Of a DNA stretch of 64,000 nt, positions 47,054 through 57,674 are shown one piece after another; position 1 is the stretch's first letter, and each line of letters starts with the position of its first letter. Made by a program: the position numbers and the translations under genes. This DNA is from JADLGL01 sp963823045 (lineage in GTDB: Bacteria > Pseudomonadota > Alphaproteobacteria > Rhizobiales > Kaistiaceae), in contig CAWGKA010000009.1 of NCBI GenBank assembly GCA_963823045.1, forward strand, positions 424,129 to 488,128, read 5' to 3'. Under the pieces are notes generated by a model, which was not told the origin of the DNA, searched no databases, and saw only the letters and a list, made by a program, of their open reading frames with translations.

Positions 47054-48631
47054 ACCAGCCTCCCGACCAGCGCTGCGCGATGAGGAACATCGCCAGGACG
47101 AGCAGCGTCAGCAGCAGCGATACCGACGCCGCGTCCGCCATGCGATAGGCGCCGAGGCGCTCATAGATGAGGAGCGGCAGCGTGATGAGGCCGCCCGAGC
47201 CGAAGAAGGCGGCGACGCCGAGATCGCCGAGCGACAACGCGATCGCCATCGTCAGGCCGACGATGAGCGGCGATTTCAAGAGCGGCCAATCGAGCAGGCG
47301 CAGGCGCGCGAGGCCGGCGAATGCCGAGGCTGTCGGCGACGCGGCCATAGCGTTCGGTCGCGAGCAGCAGCGGCGGCTCGACATGGCGATAGGTGAAGGG
47401 AAGAGCCATCAGCGCGTTGACGACGATGATGAGCGGGATCGCCACGGCATAGGGGTTGACCAGCGGACGCAGGACGACGAACAGGCCGGCCGACAGCGTC
47501 AGCGGCGAGATGACGAGAACGAGCAGCGCCGCGAGGCTGATGAGGTCGGCGCTGCGCTTGCGGCCGATGCCGAGGCGGAGATGCGCGGCTCAGCGTCGCC
47601 AGACCGAAGGCGAGGGCGACGGAGAGCAGCGCCGGCGGGAATGCCGATGGCGAGGCTGGTCACCAGCGCCTGCACGACGCGCGCATCGACGAGCGAGGCC
47701 AGCGACGCCGACGCCGGCGACGGCGATGGCGGCGAGCGGCGCGACGACGAAGATGCCGGTGGCGGTCAGCGTGAGGCGATCGAAGGTCCGGGTCGCGCGC
47801 TGCGGCGATGTCCGGGCGGATGGCGCGCAGGCCGGTCGGGATCGCTTCCGGCGCGCGACGGCTGAGGAGGAAGGTGAGCGGCGCGAGGAGCGCCAGGCAA
47901 GCGCCGATCTGCAACGCCGCGCAGCAATGCGGCGCCGCGGAAATTGGCGTCGAAGCGGACCGCCTCGTAGATCGCGACTTCGAGCGTCGACACGGCGCGG
48001 TCCGCCGCCGAGCGCGAGGACGATCGCGAAACTGGTGAAGCAGGCGAGGAAGATCAGCGCGCCGATGCCCGGCGCTCTCGCGCAGCAGCACCGGCAGATC
48101 GATGAAGCGGAAGACGGCGCAAGGGCGGCATGCCGAGCTGCGAGGCCAGCCGCCATTGCTCGGCGCCGACCGAGGCGAGCGCGGCAAGATAGACCCGTGC
48201 CGCGAGCGGCGCGTTGAGAAGGAGATGGGCGATGAGGACGCCCGGCAGGCCGTAGATCCAGCTGCCGTAGTCGAAGCCGAAGCCGCGGGCGATGTCGCCG
48301 AGCCAACCGGAGCGGCCGAACACGGCGACGATGGCGAAGACGGTGACGATCGCCGGCAGCACGCGTCGCAACGTTGAGCGCGGCGATCAGCGCCGTCGGC
48401 CCGAAGAAGGCGTGCGCCGCGCCAGCGCCAGCGCGATCGCCGCGCCGGCGAGAAGCGAGATCACCATCGACAGCCCGGCCTGGATCAGGCTGATGCGGAT
48501 CAGCTGCCAGATGTAGGACCGGCGGCCCGAAGCTGCCGTCTCGCCGCCGGCGCCGAGAACCGGCGATCAGCGCCAGCCCGACCAGGACCGCAATGAAGGC
48601 GAGCGGCGACGAGGCCCGGGACGCGGTTCAT
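47037..48631 (-). CDS. thiP: Thiamine ABC transporter permease, many frame breaks
   Basis: About 525 residues when joined, the usual length for a duplicated ABC permease with around 12 helices. Recognisable pieces in different frames include YIWQLIRISLIQAGLSMVIS, VLPAIVTVFAIVAVFGRSGWLGDIA, VLIAHLLLNAPLAARVYLAAL, LIFLACFTSFAIVLALGGG (first EAA-like region nearby), and GLARLRLLDWPLLKSPL with DLGVAAFFGSGGLITLPLLIYERLG near the end. At least six +1 sites occur, for example near 47325 (ATT/ATC, both Ile) and near 48560 (GCC/GCG, both Ala). It forms the membrane channel with ThiQ and receives thiamine from ThiB. The start ATG 48631 lies 20 bases after the thiB stop. Confidence 0.87.
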
Positions 48632-48651
48632 CGGAGGGCGCGCGCGCGATC

Positions 48652-49671
48652 TCAGCGCGTCATCGCCGACAGCCATTCGTCGATCCAGGCGCGGCGATTG
48701 GCGTCGACCTCGTCCGGGTCGGCATCAGCAGCGAGATCGTCGGCTGTCGGCAGATCGGCAAAGACCTGCGGCAAGCCGTCCGTCGGGCGTCACCGCCGGA
48801 TACATCCAGTTGCCTTCCGGGATGGTCGACTGGAAGCGCGTCGCTGGTCATGAATTGCAGGAATTCATGGGCGAGCTCGGGCTGGTCGGTGCCGGCGACC
48901 ATGGCCGCGACCTCAACCTGCATCATGTGGCCTTCGGAGAAGATCGCCGCGCGCGTAGCGGTCATCGTCCTCGACGGCGATGTGGTAGGCGGGCGAGGTG
49001 GTGTAGGACAGAACCATGTCGGCCTCGCCGTCGAGGAAGAGGCCATAGGCCTCAGACCAGCCCTGCGTGACGGTGACGATGCGCGGCGCCAGCGCAGCCC
49101 ATGCGTCGGCGGCGCCATCGCCGAAGACTTGCCTCACCCATAGCAGAAGGCCGAGGCCCGGGCTCGAGGTGCGCGGATCCTCGATGATGACGGTCGGACC
49201 GTTCGGATCGTTGACGAGGTCGGCGAGGCTCGTCGGCGGGTTTGGCAGCGCTCGGTGTCGTAGACGAAGGCGAACCAGCCCCAGTCGAACGGCACGAAGG
49301 TGTCGTCGTCCCAGGCGACCGGCAGATCGAGATCGGAGAGATCGAGGCCGTGCGGGGCGAAGAGGCCGCTGCCACGCGCCGCGGCGATGAGGTTGGTGTC
49401 GAGGCCGAGGACGACATCGGCGTCGGTCGTTGGCGCCTTCGAGCTTCAGCCGTGCCAAGAGTGTGCCGGCATCTTCGCTCGTCGACCCATCTGAGCGTGC
49501 AGCCGCATATCGGCTTCGAAGCGTTCCTTGATGGTGCCGCCCGGGCCCGTATTCGCTGGTGAAGGAGCTAGTAGGTGTAGACGGTCAGCGTCGGCCATTC
49601 CTGCGCGGAGGCGGAGAGTGACGCGCCGAGGAGCGCGATCGCTGCGGCTGCGCGATGTGGCGGAACTTCAT
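48652..49671 (-). CDS. thiB: Thiamine-binding periplasmic protein, many frame breaks
   Basis: About 335 residues when joined. The repaired N-terminus is MKFRHIA then a signal core AAIALLGASLSASA-Q, followed by EWPTLTVYTYSSFTSEYGPG, the family's typical first strand. Later pieces are DVVLGLDTNLIAAA, LVNDPNGPTVIIEDPRTSSPGLGLLLW, WSEAYGLFLDGEADMVLSYTTSPAYHIA and MVAGTDQPELAHEFLQFM, ending WIDEWLSAMTR. It captures thiamine, TMP or TPP for ThiPQ. Breaks include 49570-49571 (TAC/TAT, both Tyr) and a two-site break just after MKFRHIA. First gene of the operon, behind the TPP riboswitch. Confidence 0.9.
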
Positions 49672-49744
49672 GGTCGTTGCCTTTCGTTGGCTGCGGACGG
49701 AATCCGGGCGGGGAAAGACGAGGCGTGACTTCGGTCGTGACATC

Positions 49745-49837
49745 TCAGTCCCTCCGCCGGCATGATCCGGATCAGGTTCTATGGGTTGGCCGATTGCCTC
49801 TCAGCCCCGCGCGAAAAGCCGGGGCACCCCAAGAGAT
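49745..49837 (-). ncRNA. TPP riboswitch (thi box)
   Basis: On the minus strand the conserved TPP aptamer is complete: CTTGGGGTGCCCCGGC, then GGGGCTGAGAGG, ACCC, GAACCTGATCCGG and ATCATGCCGGCGGAGGGA. It lies about 75-165 bases before the thiB start and so governs thiBPQ according to thiamine pyrophosphate level. No frame or base damage is visible in it. Confidence 0.96.
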
Positions 49838-49954
49838 GACGGCAAAGTTAGGGCGGTCGCCGCGCTAGCGCAAGAGCGACAAGATGGCCGCTATGGACCG
49901 CTTTCGCCGCTGCGTGCCATAAGTCGGCCCCTCGCTGGCAAACGGAGCGGCGGC

Positions 49955-50614
49955 ATGGCCTTCCTCGATTACGACAAGCTGGAGCAGACGCCGGTCGAGC
50001 ATGACCCCTATGACTGGCTCGTCGTGCCGCAGTTCGTTCGGCCCGATGCGTTTCCGTCGATCGTCGAGGATTATCCGGCTGTACCGGGGGCGGGCTCCTA
50101 TCCGCCGTCCGTTCTCGACATCAAAGGCCGCTTCGCCGAGCTGATGGCGGAACTTGACGGTCCGCTCTTCCGTGCCGCAGTGGAACGGAAGTTCGGCGTC
50201 GACCTCTCCGATCGGCCGACGATGTTCACCGTGCGCGGCTTCTGTCGGCGCAAGGACGGCGGCATCCACACCAATTCGACGACGAAGATCGTCACTGTTC
50301 TCCTCTATATGAACGAGCCGTGGAATGATCCGGGTGGACGGCTGCGTATCCTGCGTAGCGGCACCGACCTCAACGACTATGTCGCCGAGGTGCCGCCCGA
50401 TGGCGGCACGCTGCTCCTGTTCCTGCGCTCGGATCATTCTTGGCATGGGCATGAGCCGTTCGAAGGCGCACGCCGCGCGGTGCAGATGAACTGGGTGACC
50501 GGTCCGGAGGTCGTCGCCTATGAGCAGCGCCGACACCGTCTTTCGTCTCTCCTGAAGGGCTTTGGCCGTTCGCGCCGGGCCAATCTTGAGCGCGACCGAC
50601 AAGGCGCAAGCTAG
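49955..50614 (+). CDS. 2-oxoglutarate/Fe(II)-dependent oxygenase-like protein
   Basis: 219 residues of a double-stranded beta-helix oxygenase: KIVTVLLYMNEPWNDPGGRLRIL, VAEVPPDGGTLLLFLRSDHSWHGHEPF and RRAVQMNWVTG. In this family the first iron motif is usually IHTDS (HxD); here it reads GGIHTNST, with Asn in the Asp position, while the distal His (SWHGHEPF) and the Arg after EGARR that binds 2-oxoglutarate are present. It may still bind iron weakly or be inactive. Similar proteins occur in surface-polysaccharide loci. It is divergent from the TPP riboswitch and runs into the GT39 gene 7 bases downstream. Intact. Confidence 0.78.
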   Translation: MAFLDYDKLEQTPVEHDPYDWLVVPQFVRPDAFPSIVEDYPAVPGAGSYPPSVLDIKGRFAELMAELDGPLFRAAVERKFGVDLSDRPTMFTVRGFCRRKDGGIHTNSTTKIVTVLLYMNEPWNDPGGRLRILRSGTDLNDYVAEVPPDGGTLLLFLRSDHSWHGHEPFEGARRAVQMNWVTGPEVVAYEQRRHRLSSLLKGFGRSRRANLERDRQGAS

Positions 50615-50621
50615 GCCCGTC

Positions 50622-52216
50622 TTGACCGACGAAATCCGTCGCACCTCGTTCGCCCGCCTGAACGCGGCGCTTATCGGCATGGGCCTCAACCGGCCGCGCA
50701 ATCTCGTCATCTGGACGATCATCATCGGTACGCTGGTGCGGCTCGCCACGGCTGCGCTTTATGGCTTCGGCAATGGCGAGGGCTACTATCTCGCCACCGC
50801 CCGCCATTTCGCCCTCAGCTATTTCGATCAGCCGCCGCTGTCGCTGTGGATCGCTTGGGCGACGATGAACCTCACCGGCTCGGAAGCCGAGTTGGTGATG
50901 CGGCTTCCCTTCATCCTCATGTTCGCCGGCTCGACCTGGCTAATGTATCGCTTCGGCGCGGTTCTGTTCGGCGAGAAGGCCGGCGCCTTTGCCGCTTTCC
51001 TTCTCAACGTGTCGCCGGTCTTCGCCGGCATGGCGGGCGTGTGGATGCAGCCGGACGGGCCGCTGATGCTGTTCCTGCTGGCGACCATGCTGTTCGTCGC
51101 CAAGCTTGCTCTGGCGCCGGAGAAGGGGCGCCAACTCGGGCTGTGGGCCGGCGTCGGCATTTGCCTCGGCCTGGCGATGCTGGCGAAATATCACGCTGCC
51201 CTGATCGTGGTCGGCGTGATCATTTTCGCCGCCACGAGCAAAGCGCATCGGCGCTGGTTCGCCGAGCCGGGCCCCTATATCGCCGCAGCGATCGCGCTCG
51301 TCCTGTTCCTGCCGGTAATCATCTGGAACGCGCGAGAACGATTGGGTGTCGTTCGCGTTTCCAGGGTGGGCGCATCACCGACAATGTCGGCATCCATCTC
51401 GACTGGTTCGCGCGCATGATCGGCGGCCAGATCGCCTATATCGGGCCATGGGTGTGGCTGCCGATGATCGTCTTATTCTGGCGCGCGCTGCGCCGCGGCC
51501 CGTCCGGCGGGGTGTCCTGGCTTCTCGTCTGCACGGCTCTGCTGCCCGTGATTGTCTTCACGCTCGCCTCGCTTTGGGCGCCGCTCGGCTGGCATTTCCA
51601 CTGGCAGGCGCCGGGCTATCTGATGCTCTTCCCGTTGCTCGGGGCGGCGACTGTGCGCTGGGCCGAGGACAGACGCCGCGGCGTCGGCGGCTGGCTCGTC
51701 GGCTCGGCCATAGTGACGGCGGCGATCATGCTCGTCCTGACGACGCAAGCGAGCACGGGCTGGATGCGCATCTTTGTGCCGGACTCGCTGCGGCCAAGTC
51801 TCGAAGGCATCTCCGACCCGACGCTGGAAGGCCTCGATTGGAACGCGCTGCGCGACCGCGCCGTGGAGGAAGGTTGGCTCGACGCCGATCATCTGTTTGT
51901 CGTTGCGCCGCAATGGCATGTCGCTGGCAAGGTCGACGTGCAACTCGGCCGCGACTTGCCGGTGGTTTGCCTGTGTCAGGATCCGCGCAACATCGCCTTC
52001 GGCTGGGACCACAAGGATTTTGCCGGCTGGGATGCGCTGATTGTCCTTCCGCCGGGCTACGTTCCGGATGCCGAGGCGACCTACGGCCCGTATTTCGAAT
52101 CGCTGGAGCCGTTGCCGCCCGTCGAGGTCATGCGCGGCGGACAGCCGGCAATTGAACTCCGCCTTTACTATGCAACTGGCTATGACGGCGGCTACCCGTT
52201 GCCGCTGCCGCCCTGA
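50622..52216 (+). CDS. Glycosyltransferase family 39 (ArnT-like) membrane protein, two frame breaks
   Basis: About 530 residues when joined, with roughly 10 membrane helices in the N-terminal two thirds. The first loop has GYYLATARHFALSYFDQPPLSLWIAW, matching the DE/YxxxA...DHPPLxxW signature of GT39/ArnT enzymes that move sugars from polyprenyl phosphate to lipid or glycan acceptors. MQPDGPLMLFLLATML and AMLAKYHAALIVVG are further family motifs. Breaks at 51332-51333 (GCG/GCC) and 51360-51361 (TTT/TTC), both synonymous. The soluble C-terminus (from about residue 400) probably faces the periplasm. TTG 50622 chosen because it follows the preceding stop; TTG 50586 and ATG 50679 are alternatives. 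Confidence 0.84.
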
Positions 52217-52317
52217 TCGCAGCCAAGATCGGCGCGACTGTCGTGTTGTTTCGCAGGGCGGTGGCTGCTAGCCAGAAGCACTCCGGCTGGTCTGGCCGGT
52301 CGGGCCTCTGACCAGCG

Positions 52318-53605
52318 GTGACGTCGTCTTTGTCGTTCTTTCAGCGCTCACTTGAAGTCGATACCGGCAAGCGCTTCACGCTGGCCGCGGCTGCTATGTT
52401 TCTGCTCGGCTTCCTGCCGATGCCGTTCGGCAGCCTCGTCACATTCTTCTATTTCGGCCTTGGGCTGGTGGCGCTGGCGGAAATCGTGCGCCGCCGCGTG
52501 CCGTTTTCCATTCCACCGCCGGTCCGCTTCGCCGTCGTCGCCTGCCTTCTTTATTTCGCCGCCGATCTCACCTCCCTGGTTTTTTATGACAACCGGGCCC
52601 AGGGCTGGATACCGGTGGTGTCGTCGCTGCACTTCCTGTTTCTGCCGGTGGTATTCGTCGGCCTCGCGCCGGCGAAGATCGACCCGATCAAGCTCTTCGT
52701 CCGCGGTGCCCAGATCGGTGCTATCGCGGGTGCAGCTATCGCGATCATCCAGGTCTGGGCGGGGGTCGATCGCGCTGTCGGCGGCATGATCAATTCCTTT
52801 CCCTTCGGGGCAACGGCGGCGTCCTTCGCCTGCATCTCGTTGATCGGCGTCGGCGATGCCACGCCCCGGGGCCGTATCCTTGCCGGCCTTGCCTTCTCCG
52901 CCGGGCTCGCCGCGACGATCCTCTCCGAGGCGCGGGGCGCGTGGCTGGCGCTGCCGGTGCTGCTCGTCATCCTCCTGTTCTATTTGTTGGCGCGCTATGG
53001 ACGCCGCGTCGCTCTGATCGCGACGGTCAGCCTGGCGGTGATCGGTGTCATCGTCGCCGTCGCTGCCCGCGACAGCATTCGCGAGCGCTTCGCCGAGACC
53101 TTCGTTGCCTTCCAGGGCTTCAGTTTCGGGCATACCGATCGCACCCAGGCCGATGCCTATTCGCTCGATCAGCGTGCTTTGATGATGGCTTACGGGCTGC
53201 AGGCGATCGCTGACCGGCCGCTCATCGGCTACGGGCCGCAGAACGCGGTCGACGAGGTGCGAGCGCGCGCCGCCGCCGAGGGATTTGAGATCGACAAGTT
53301 CGGCCATCTCCACAATGAGTTCCTGACCGAGACGGTCGGCAACGGCGTTATGGGCCTCATCACTTTGCTGTTGCTGCTGGCGGCGCCGGTGGTGACGGCG
53401 CTCCGCTCGGCGCGGGACAGTCGCTTCGCCGACCGCGTGGTGCTCGCGTTGATCACCAGCGCCGGCTCGACCCTGTTCGGGATGACGAGTCTCGCCTTCG
53501 GTCACGACATCACCAATTCGGTGTTCGTGTCGGCGCTTGCTTGCAGTGAGCCTCAGCGCCGCGGCGAGTGGGCCGCGGCAGCGGCCGAGCGCGCCGGCCG
53601 TCTAG
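52318..53605 (+). CDS. O-antigen ligase / Wzy-like polymerase, one frame break
   Basis: About 429 residues when joined, with around 12 membrane helices and a large periplasmic loop. The Wzy_C/WaaL pattern is visible: EARGAWLALPVLLVILLFYLL, a loop with FGHTDRTQADAYSLDQRALMM and RPLIGYGPQNAVDEV, then the His in FGHLHNEFLTETVGNGVMGL (family HNxxL-type motif). Such enzymes ligate or polymerise polyprenyl-linked glycans. Near the end the frame shifts at 53539-53540 (GTT/CTT), after which it stops at 53605, 2 bases before the convergent degT stop. Unrepaired, the frame would run 80 bases into degT. Confidence 0.84.
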
Positions 53606-53607
53606 GA

Positions 53608-54760
53608 TCAGGCGAGGGCGCCGCGTACGGCGTCGACAATGCGCTGTTGCGTCAGCCTCATCGAGATAGGCATGCATCGGCAGGCTGATCACTTCGCTCG
53701 CCAGCCTTTCGGCGACCGGTAGCCCGCCTTCCAGAATCGGATAGCCGGCATAGGCTTCCTGCTGATGCAGGGCCTTCGGATAGTGGATCGCGGTCGGCAC
53801 GCCTTCGCCACGGAGATCGGCGGCGAAGGTGCTGCGGTCATGGTCGCCGAGGCGGAGCGTATATTGTGCCCACACCGACACTGCGTCCGTGGCAACGTGC
53901 GGAACGGTGGCGACATCGGCAAGAGCCTCGGTGTAACCGGTCGCGACGCGATTGCGGGCGACGATCTCGTCCGGGAAGATTTTCAGCTTCTCGATGAGGA
54001 TGGCCGCCTGGATGGCGTCGAGCCGCGAGTTGAGGCCGACGCGGGCATGGTCGTAGCGCTCGGTGCCCTGGCCATGCATGCGGTAGGAGCGCATCAGCGC
54101 GGCAAGCTCGGCATCGTCGGTGAACACCGCGCCGCCGTCGCCGTAGCAGCCAAGCGGCTTGGCCGGGAAGAAGCTGGTCGCTGTCGCGTATGCGAGCGTT
54201 CCCGTCTTCTTGCCGTGCAGCGTGGCGCCGAAGCTCTGTGCCGCATCGCCGATCAGGGTCACGCCTTCGGCCTCGCAGAGCGGTACCAGCGCATCATAGT
54301 CCGCCGGCTGGCCGTAGAGATCGACCGCGATCACGGCCTTCGGGCGCAGATTCTCGCGCCGCGCCAAAGCGATGGCCTTGGCGACACTGGCGGGGTCGAT
54401 GTTGAAGGAGTCCGGGAGGACGTCGGCGAAGATGATCGAAGCACCGCGGAGGGCAATCACCTCGGCCGGAGCGGCAAAGGTGAAGGCCGGGCAGATGACC
54501 GCGTCGCCCGGGCCAACGCCGAGCGACATGAGGATGAGGAGAAGCGCATCGGTGCCGCTGGCGCAGGCGACCGCATGCTTCGCACCGCTGAAGGCGGCAA
54601 GGTCCGCCTCGGCGCGTTCGACCTCGCTGCCGAGGATGAACTGGCCGTGGTCGAGCACGCGGGCAATGGCGGCGTCGATCTTGTCGGCGATCGGCCGGCG
54701 CTGCGCCTGGAGGTCGATGAAGGCAATCTCGGCCTCGGCCGGGGCAATCTTCTTAAGCAT
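53608..54760 (-). CDS. DegT/DnrJ/EryC1 aminotransferase, one frame break near the end
   Basis: About 384 residues when joined. EIAFIDLQAQRRPIADKIDAAI, GRGQ-like FILGSEVERAEADLAAF, HAVACASGTDALLLILMSLGVG, FADVLPDSFNIDP, AVIAVDLYGQPADYDAL, DAAQSFGATLHGKKTG, and the PLP-binding Lys in SFFPAKPLGCYGDGGAVF. It transaminates nucleotide-linked keto-sugars for surface polysaccharides. The break is at 53653-53654 (GCT/GCG, both Ala); the repaired end is TQQRIVDAVRGALA with a TGA at 53608-53610. ATG 54760. A typical partner of the CapD/WbpM dehydratase encoded nearby. Confidence 0.93.
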
Positions 54761-55028
54761 ATCCGAGCCTTTTGCGGGGCGGACAAATCATGATGGGAGG
54801 CGCGCAGGATAAGCGGGCGGCGGCGCTCAACAAATCAATTTAGAATCGGGAGCGAAACAAAGCGAAATCGACATGGAGCCGGCCGAGAAAATCTTGAGAT
54901 CAGGCCGCTGCTTTCCGCCGCGCGCGTTGACAGCTTCGACGGGGCAGCGCAAAAACTCAGCCCTATGCCGGTCATCGCAGGAGGGGGGCGACCAACGCGA
55001 TGGTGACCTCCCCAAACAGGAGTTGACC

Positions 55029-55581
55029 TTGATCGCATTGGCAGCTCTTGCCCGCAGGCTGGCGGGCCCGACTCTCCTTGCACTGGCCGTCACCTTGTCG
55101 GCCTGCACCGTCAAACCGCTCTACTCGACGACGGCCTCCGGCACGCCGCTGCAGGCGGAACTCGCCTCGGTTTCTGTCCTTCCCGTCGACGATCATCTGT
55201 CGCAGATCGCGCGCAACGAACTGATGGCGTCGCTTCAACAATGGCGCCGCGCCGGCCAATCCGGCCTATGAGTTGAGTCTTGTCGCCAATGCTGGCGGTG
55301 GCAATCTCAACATCACGGCGCCGGGGAACGAGGCCTCGACGATCGTCAGCGTCACGATCCGCTATACGCTGATGGATATTGCATCGGGCCACGTCGTCCG
55401 CAGCGGATCGGCCAGCGCCGAAACGCGCTACCAGCAGTCGAACTCGGCTTTCGCCAATGTGCGGGCGCGGGAGAACGCTCAGGAGCGGGCCGCTATTGCC
55501 GCGGCCGATACGGTGCGGCTGCAGATTTCGGCGGCGCTAGCCACCTACGTGCCGCCGCCTCCGACGGCACCTTCCCCCTAG
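55029..55581 (+). CDS. lptE: LPS-assembly lipoprotein LptE-like, one frame break
   Basis: About 183 residues when joined. Lipoprotein signal ending LLALAVTLSACTVKPLY with the lipobox Cys at about residue 26, then the family pattern VSVLPVDDHLSQIARNELMASL, NPAYELSLVANAGGGN and VRYTLMD-like TIRYTLMDIASG. LptE plugs the outer-membrane LptD channel for lipopolysaccharide. The +1 site is at 55241-55242 (CAA/CAT). Ends in a Pro-rich tail. TTG 55029 is 6 bases after AGGAG; TTG 55023 is in frame but abuts it. In most relatives it lies between leuS and holA; here it sits within polysaccharide genes. Confidence 0.75.
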
Positions 55582-55582
55582 G

Positions 55583-57521
55583 CTAGGCGGCCTTGCCGCG
55601 GAAGTCCGGCACCGCGTCGGCGAGGATGCGGTAGACCGCGGCGCGGTCATCCTTGGCGATGGCCTCGCGCAGCGAGGCGATCCAGTGCCGGATCGAATCG
55701 ATCGCCGGATAGACCGAGCGCGCCGAGACGATGCCGGGCACGCCGATCTCGACATGCTGTTCGTCACGGGCAAACAGGATCTCCTCAATCCGCTCGCCGG
55801 GACGAAGGCCGGTGTAGACGATGTCGACGTCGATGCCGGGCTCGAGCCCATGCAGACGAATCATGTGCTCGGCGAGCTCGTTGATCTTCACCGGCTGGCC
55901 CATGTTCAGGACATAGACCGACTGGTTCTCCGGCTCGCGCTTGGAAAGGGCATGCCCTGTCGCGGCGACGACGAGGTCGCAGGCCTCGCGGATGGTCATG
56001 AAATAGCGGACCATGTCCGGATGGGTGACGGTGACCGGGCCGCCGGCCTCGATCTGCGCCTTGAATTTCGGCACGACCGAGCCGTTGGAGCCGAGGACAT
56101 TGCCGAAGCGCACCGAGATGATGCGGCGGTCGCCATCGCTGTCGGTGGCAAGCTGCGAGTTGAGCGCCTGGCAATAGAGTTCGGCGAAGCGCTTGGTGGC
56201 GCCGAGCATCGATTGCGGCTCGATCGCCTTGTCGGTCGAGATCATGATCATCGATTTCGGCGCCGACCATCATGGTCGCGTCGGCGACGTTGATGGTGCC
56301 GAAGACGTTGGTCTTCACGCCCTCGGCCCAATCCTGCTCGACAATCGGCACGTGCTTCAGCGCGGCGGCATGGAAGACGAGGTCGGGCTCGAACTGGGCG
56401 AACATGCGGTGGATGCGGTCACGGTCGCGGACATCGGCGATGCGGCCGGAAATGGCACATTCGCTCGGCTTGGCGTGGAGCGATTCGATGATGGCATGGA
56501 GCGCCGGTTCGGAATTCTCCAACACCAGCAGGCGCGCGGCGCCATAGCCAATGACGCGATGGCAGATCTCGGCGCCGATCGAACCGCCACCGCCGGTGAC
56601 GATGACGGACTTGCCGGCGATCGCCCCCGTCGCCAGATGCTGATCGATGGTGACGCTCGGCCGAAGCAGGAGGTCTTCGATGTCGATTGGGGCGAGGCGG
56701 ACCGGTTCGCCGGCATCGAGCGGCGGCAGGCGGCTGGCGCCGATACCAAGCCGCCGGGCCTGCATCAGCGCCTGTTCGGGCTTTGCCTCGGGGCCCAAGG
56801 CCGACGGCATGAGGATGATGCGGCCGATGCGAATGCCGCGGGCCTCGAAATCGGCAACGGCGCGTTCGATTTGATCGGGCGTGCCGACGACCTCGACGCC
56901 GCGCAGAACCTGGCCGCGATCGCTGGGTGAGGGCGACAGAATGCCGGCGACGCGGATGCGGCTGACGGCGCCGGTTTCGATCGAGCGCAGCAACGTCTCG
57001 ACGTCCGTGGCGCTGCCGAGCACGAGAGCCGGCGTGAGCTTCGTCTCGATCGCTTGCTGTTTCGAGCGGGCGTAGCGGAAATAGCGGTAGGCGATGCGCG
57101 GGCCGCCCAGAAAGAACATCTGGAGGCACCAATAGAGGACGATGGTGGTGAAGCCGAAGAAGAGCTCGCCGTAGAGATAGGGGCGCGACAGGAAGTAATC
57201 GAGCGCGATCAGCGACACGCTGAGAATGGTCGCGGCCCGGAAAATGTTGAAGAGGTCGGGCAGCGAGGCGAACCGCCATTTGGAGCGGTAGAGCTGCGAG
57301 AAGATGTAGACGATCGCCGCGTAGAGAACGAAAAGCGGAAGGATGACGACGAGATAGCCGACGCGATCGTGCAGGCCGGTCTCTTCGAAGCGGATGTAGA
57401 ACGCCGCTATGACGGCCGCAGCAGTCATCGCCAGGTCGTGCAGCAGCACGAGACTGGTCCTGGGCGTCAGTCGTGGCATGGCTCTGACGAATCGCCGCCA
57501 CAGATTTGAAAGCATCGCCAT
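55583..57521 (-). CDS. Membrane-anchored CapD/WbpM-type nucleotide-sugar 4,6-dehydratase, one frame break
   Basis: About 646 residues when joined. Four N-terminal membrane helices (about 20-125), a CoA-binding-like Rossmann domain (ALVLGSATDVETLL), and the catalytic SDR domain with TGGGGSIGAEICHRVI, FHAAALKHVPIVE, MISTDKAIEPQSMLGATKR (Met-x4-Lys replaces the usual Tyr-x3-Lys) and FGNVLGSNGSVVPKF. Such enzymes convert UDP-GlcNAc to the 4-keto-6-deoxy sugar, the substrate for DegT aminotransferases. The break is near 56251-56254, immediately before MISTDKA. Convergent with lptE, 1 base apart. Confidence 0.92.
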
Positions 57522-57674
57522 CCCTTCGAGGTGGCCCGCCTGCCGAGCCTCTGGGGTTTCCAGCCTTCGGATCAGTGAGTGATATCTGCGGCTTGGTGCA
57601 AATGGAAGCGCTAAGGTGCTTCCATGCCAAGCTTCCGCGTTATGAATGGCGCCGATGCGGTTAGTGAAGGGTCA

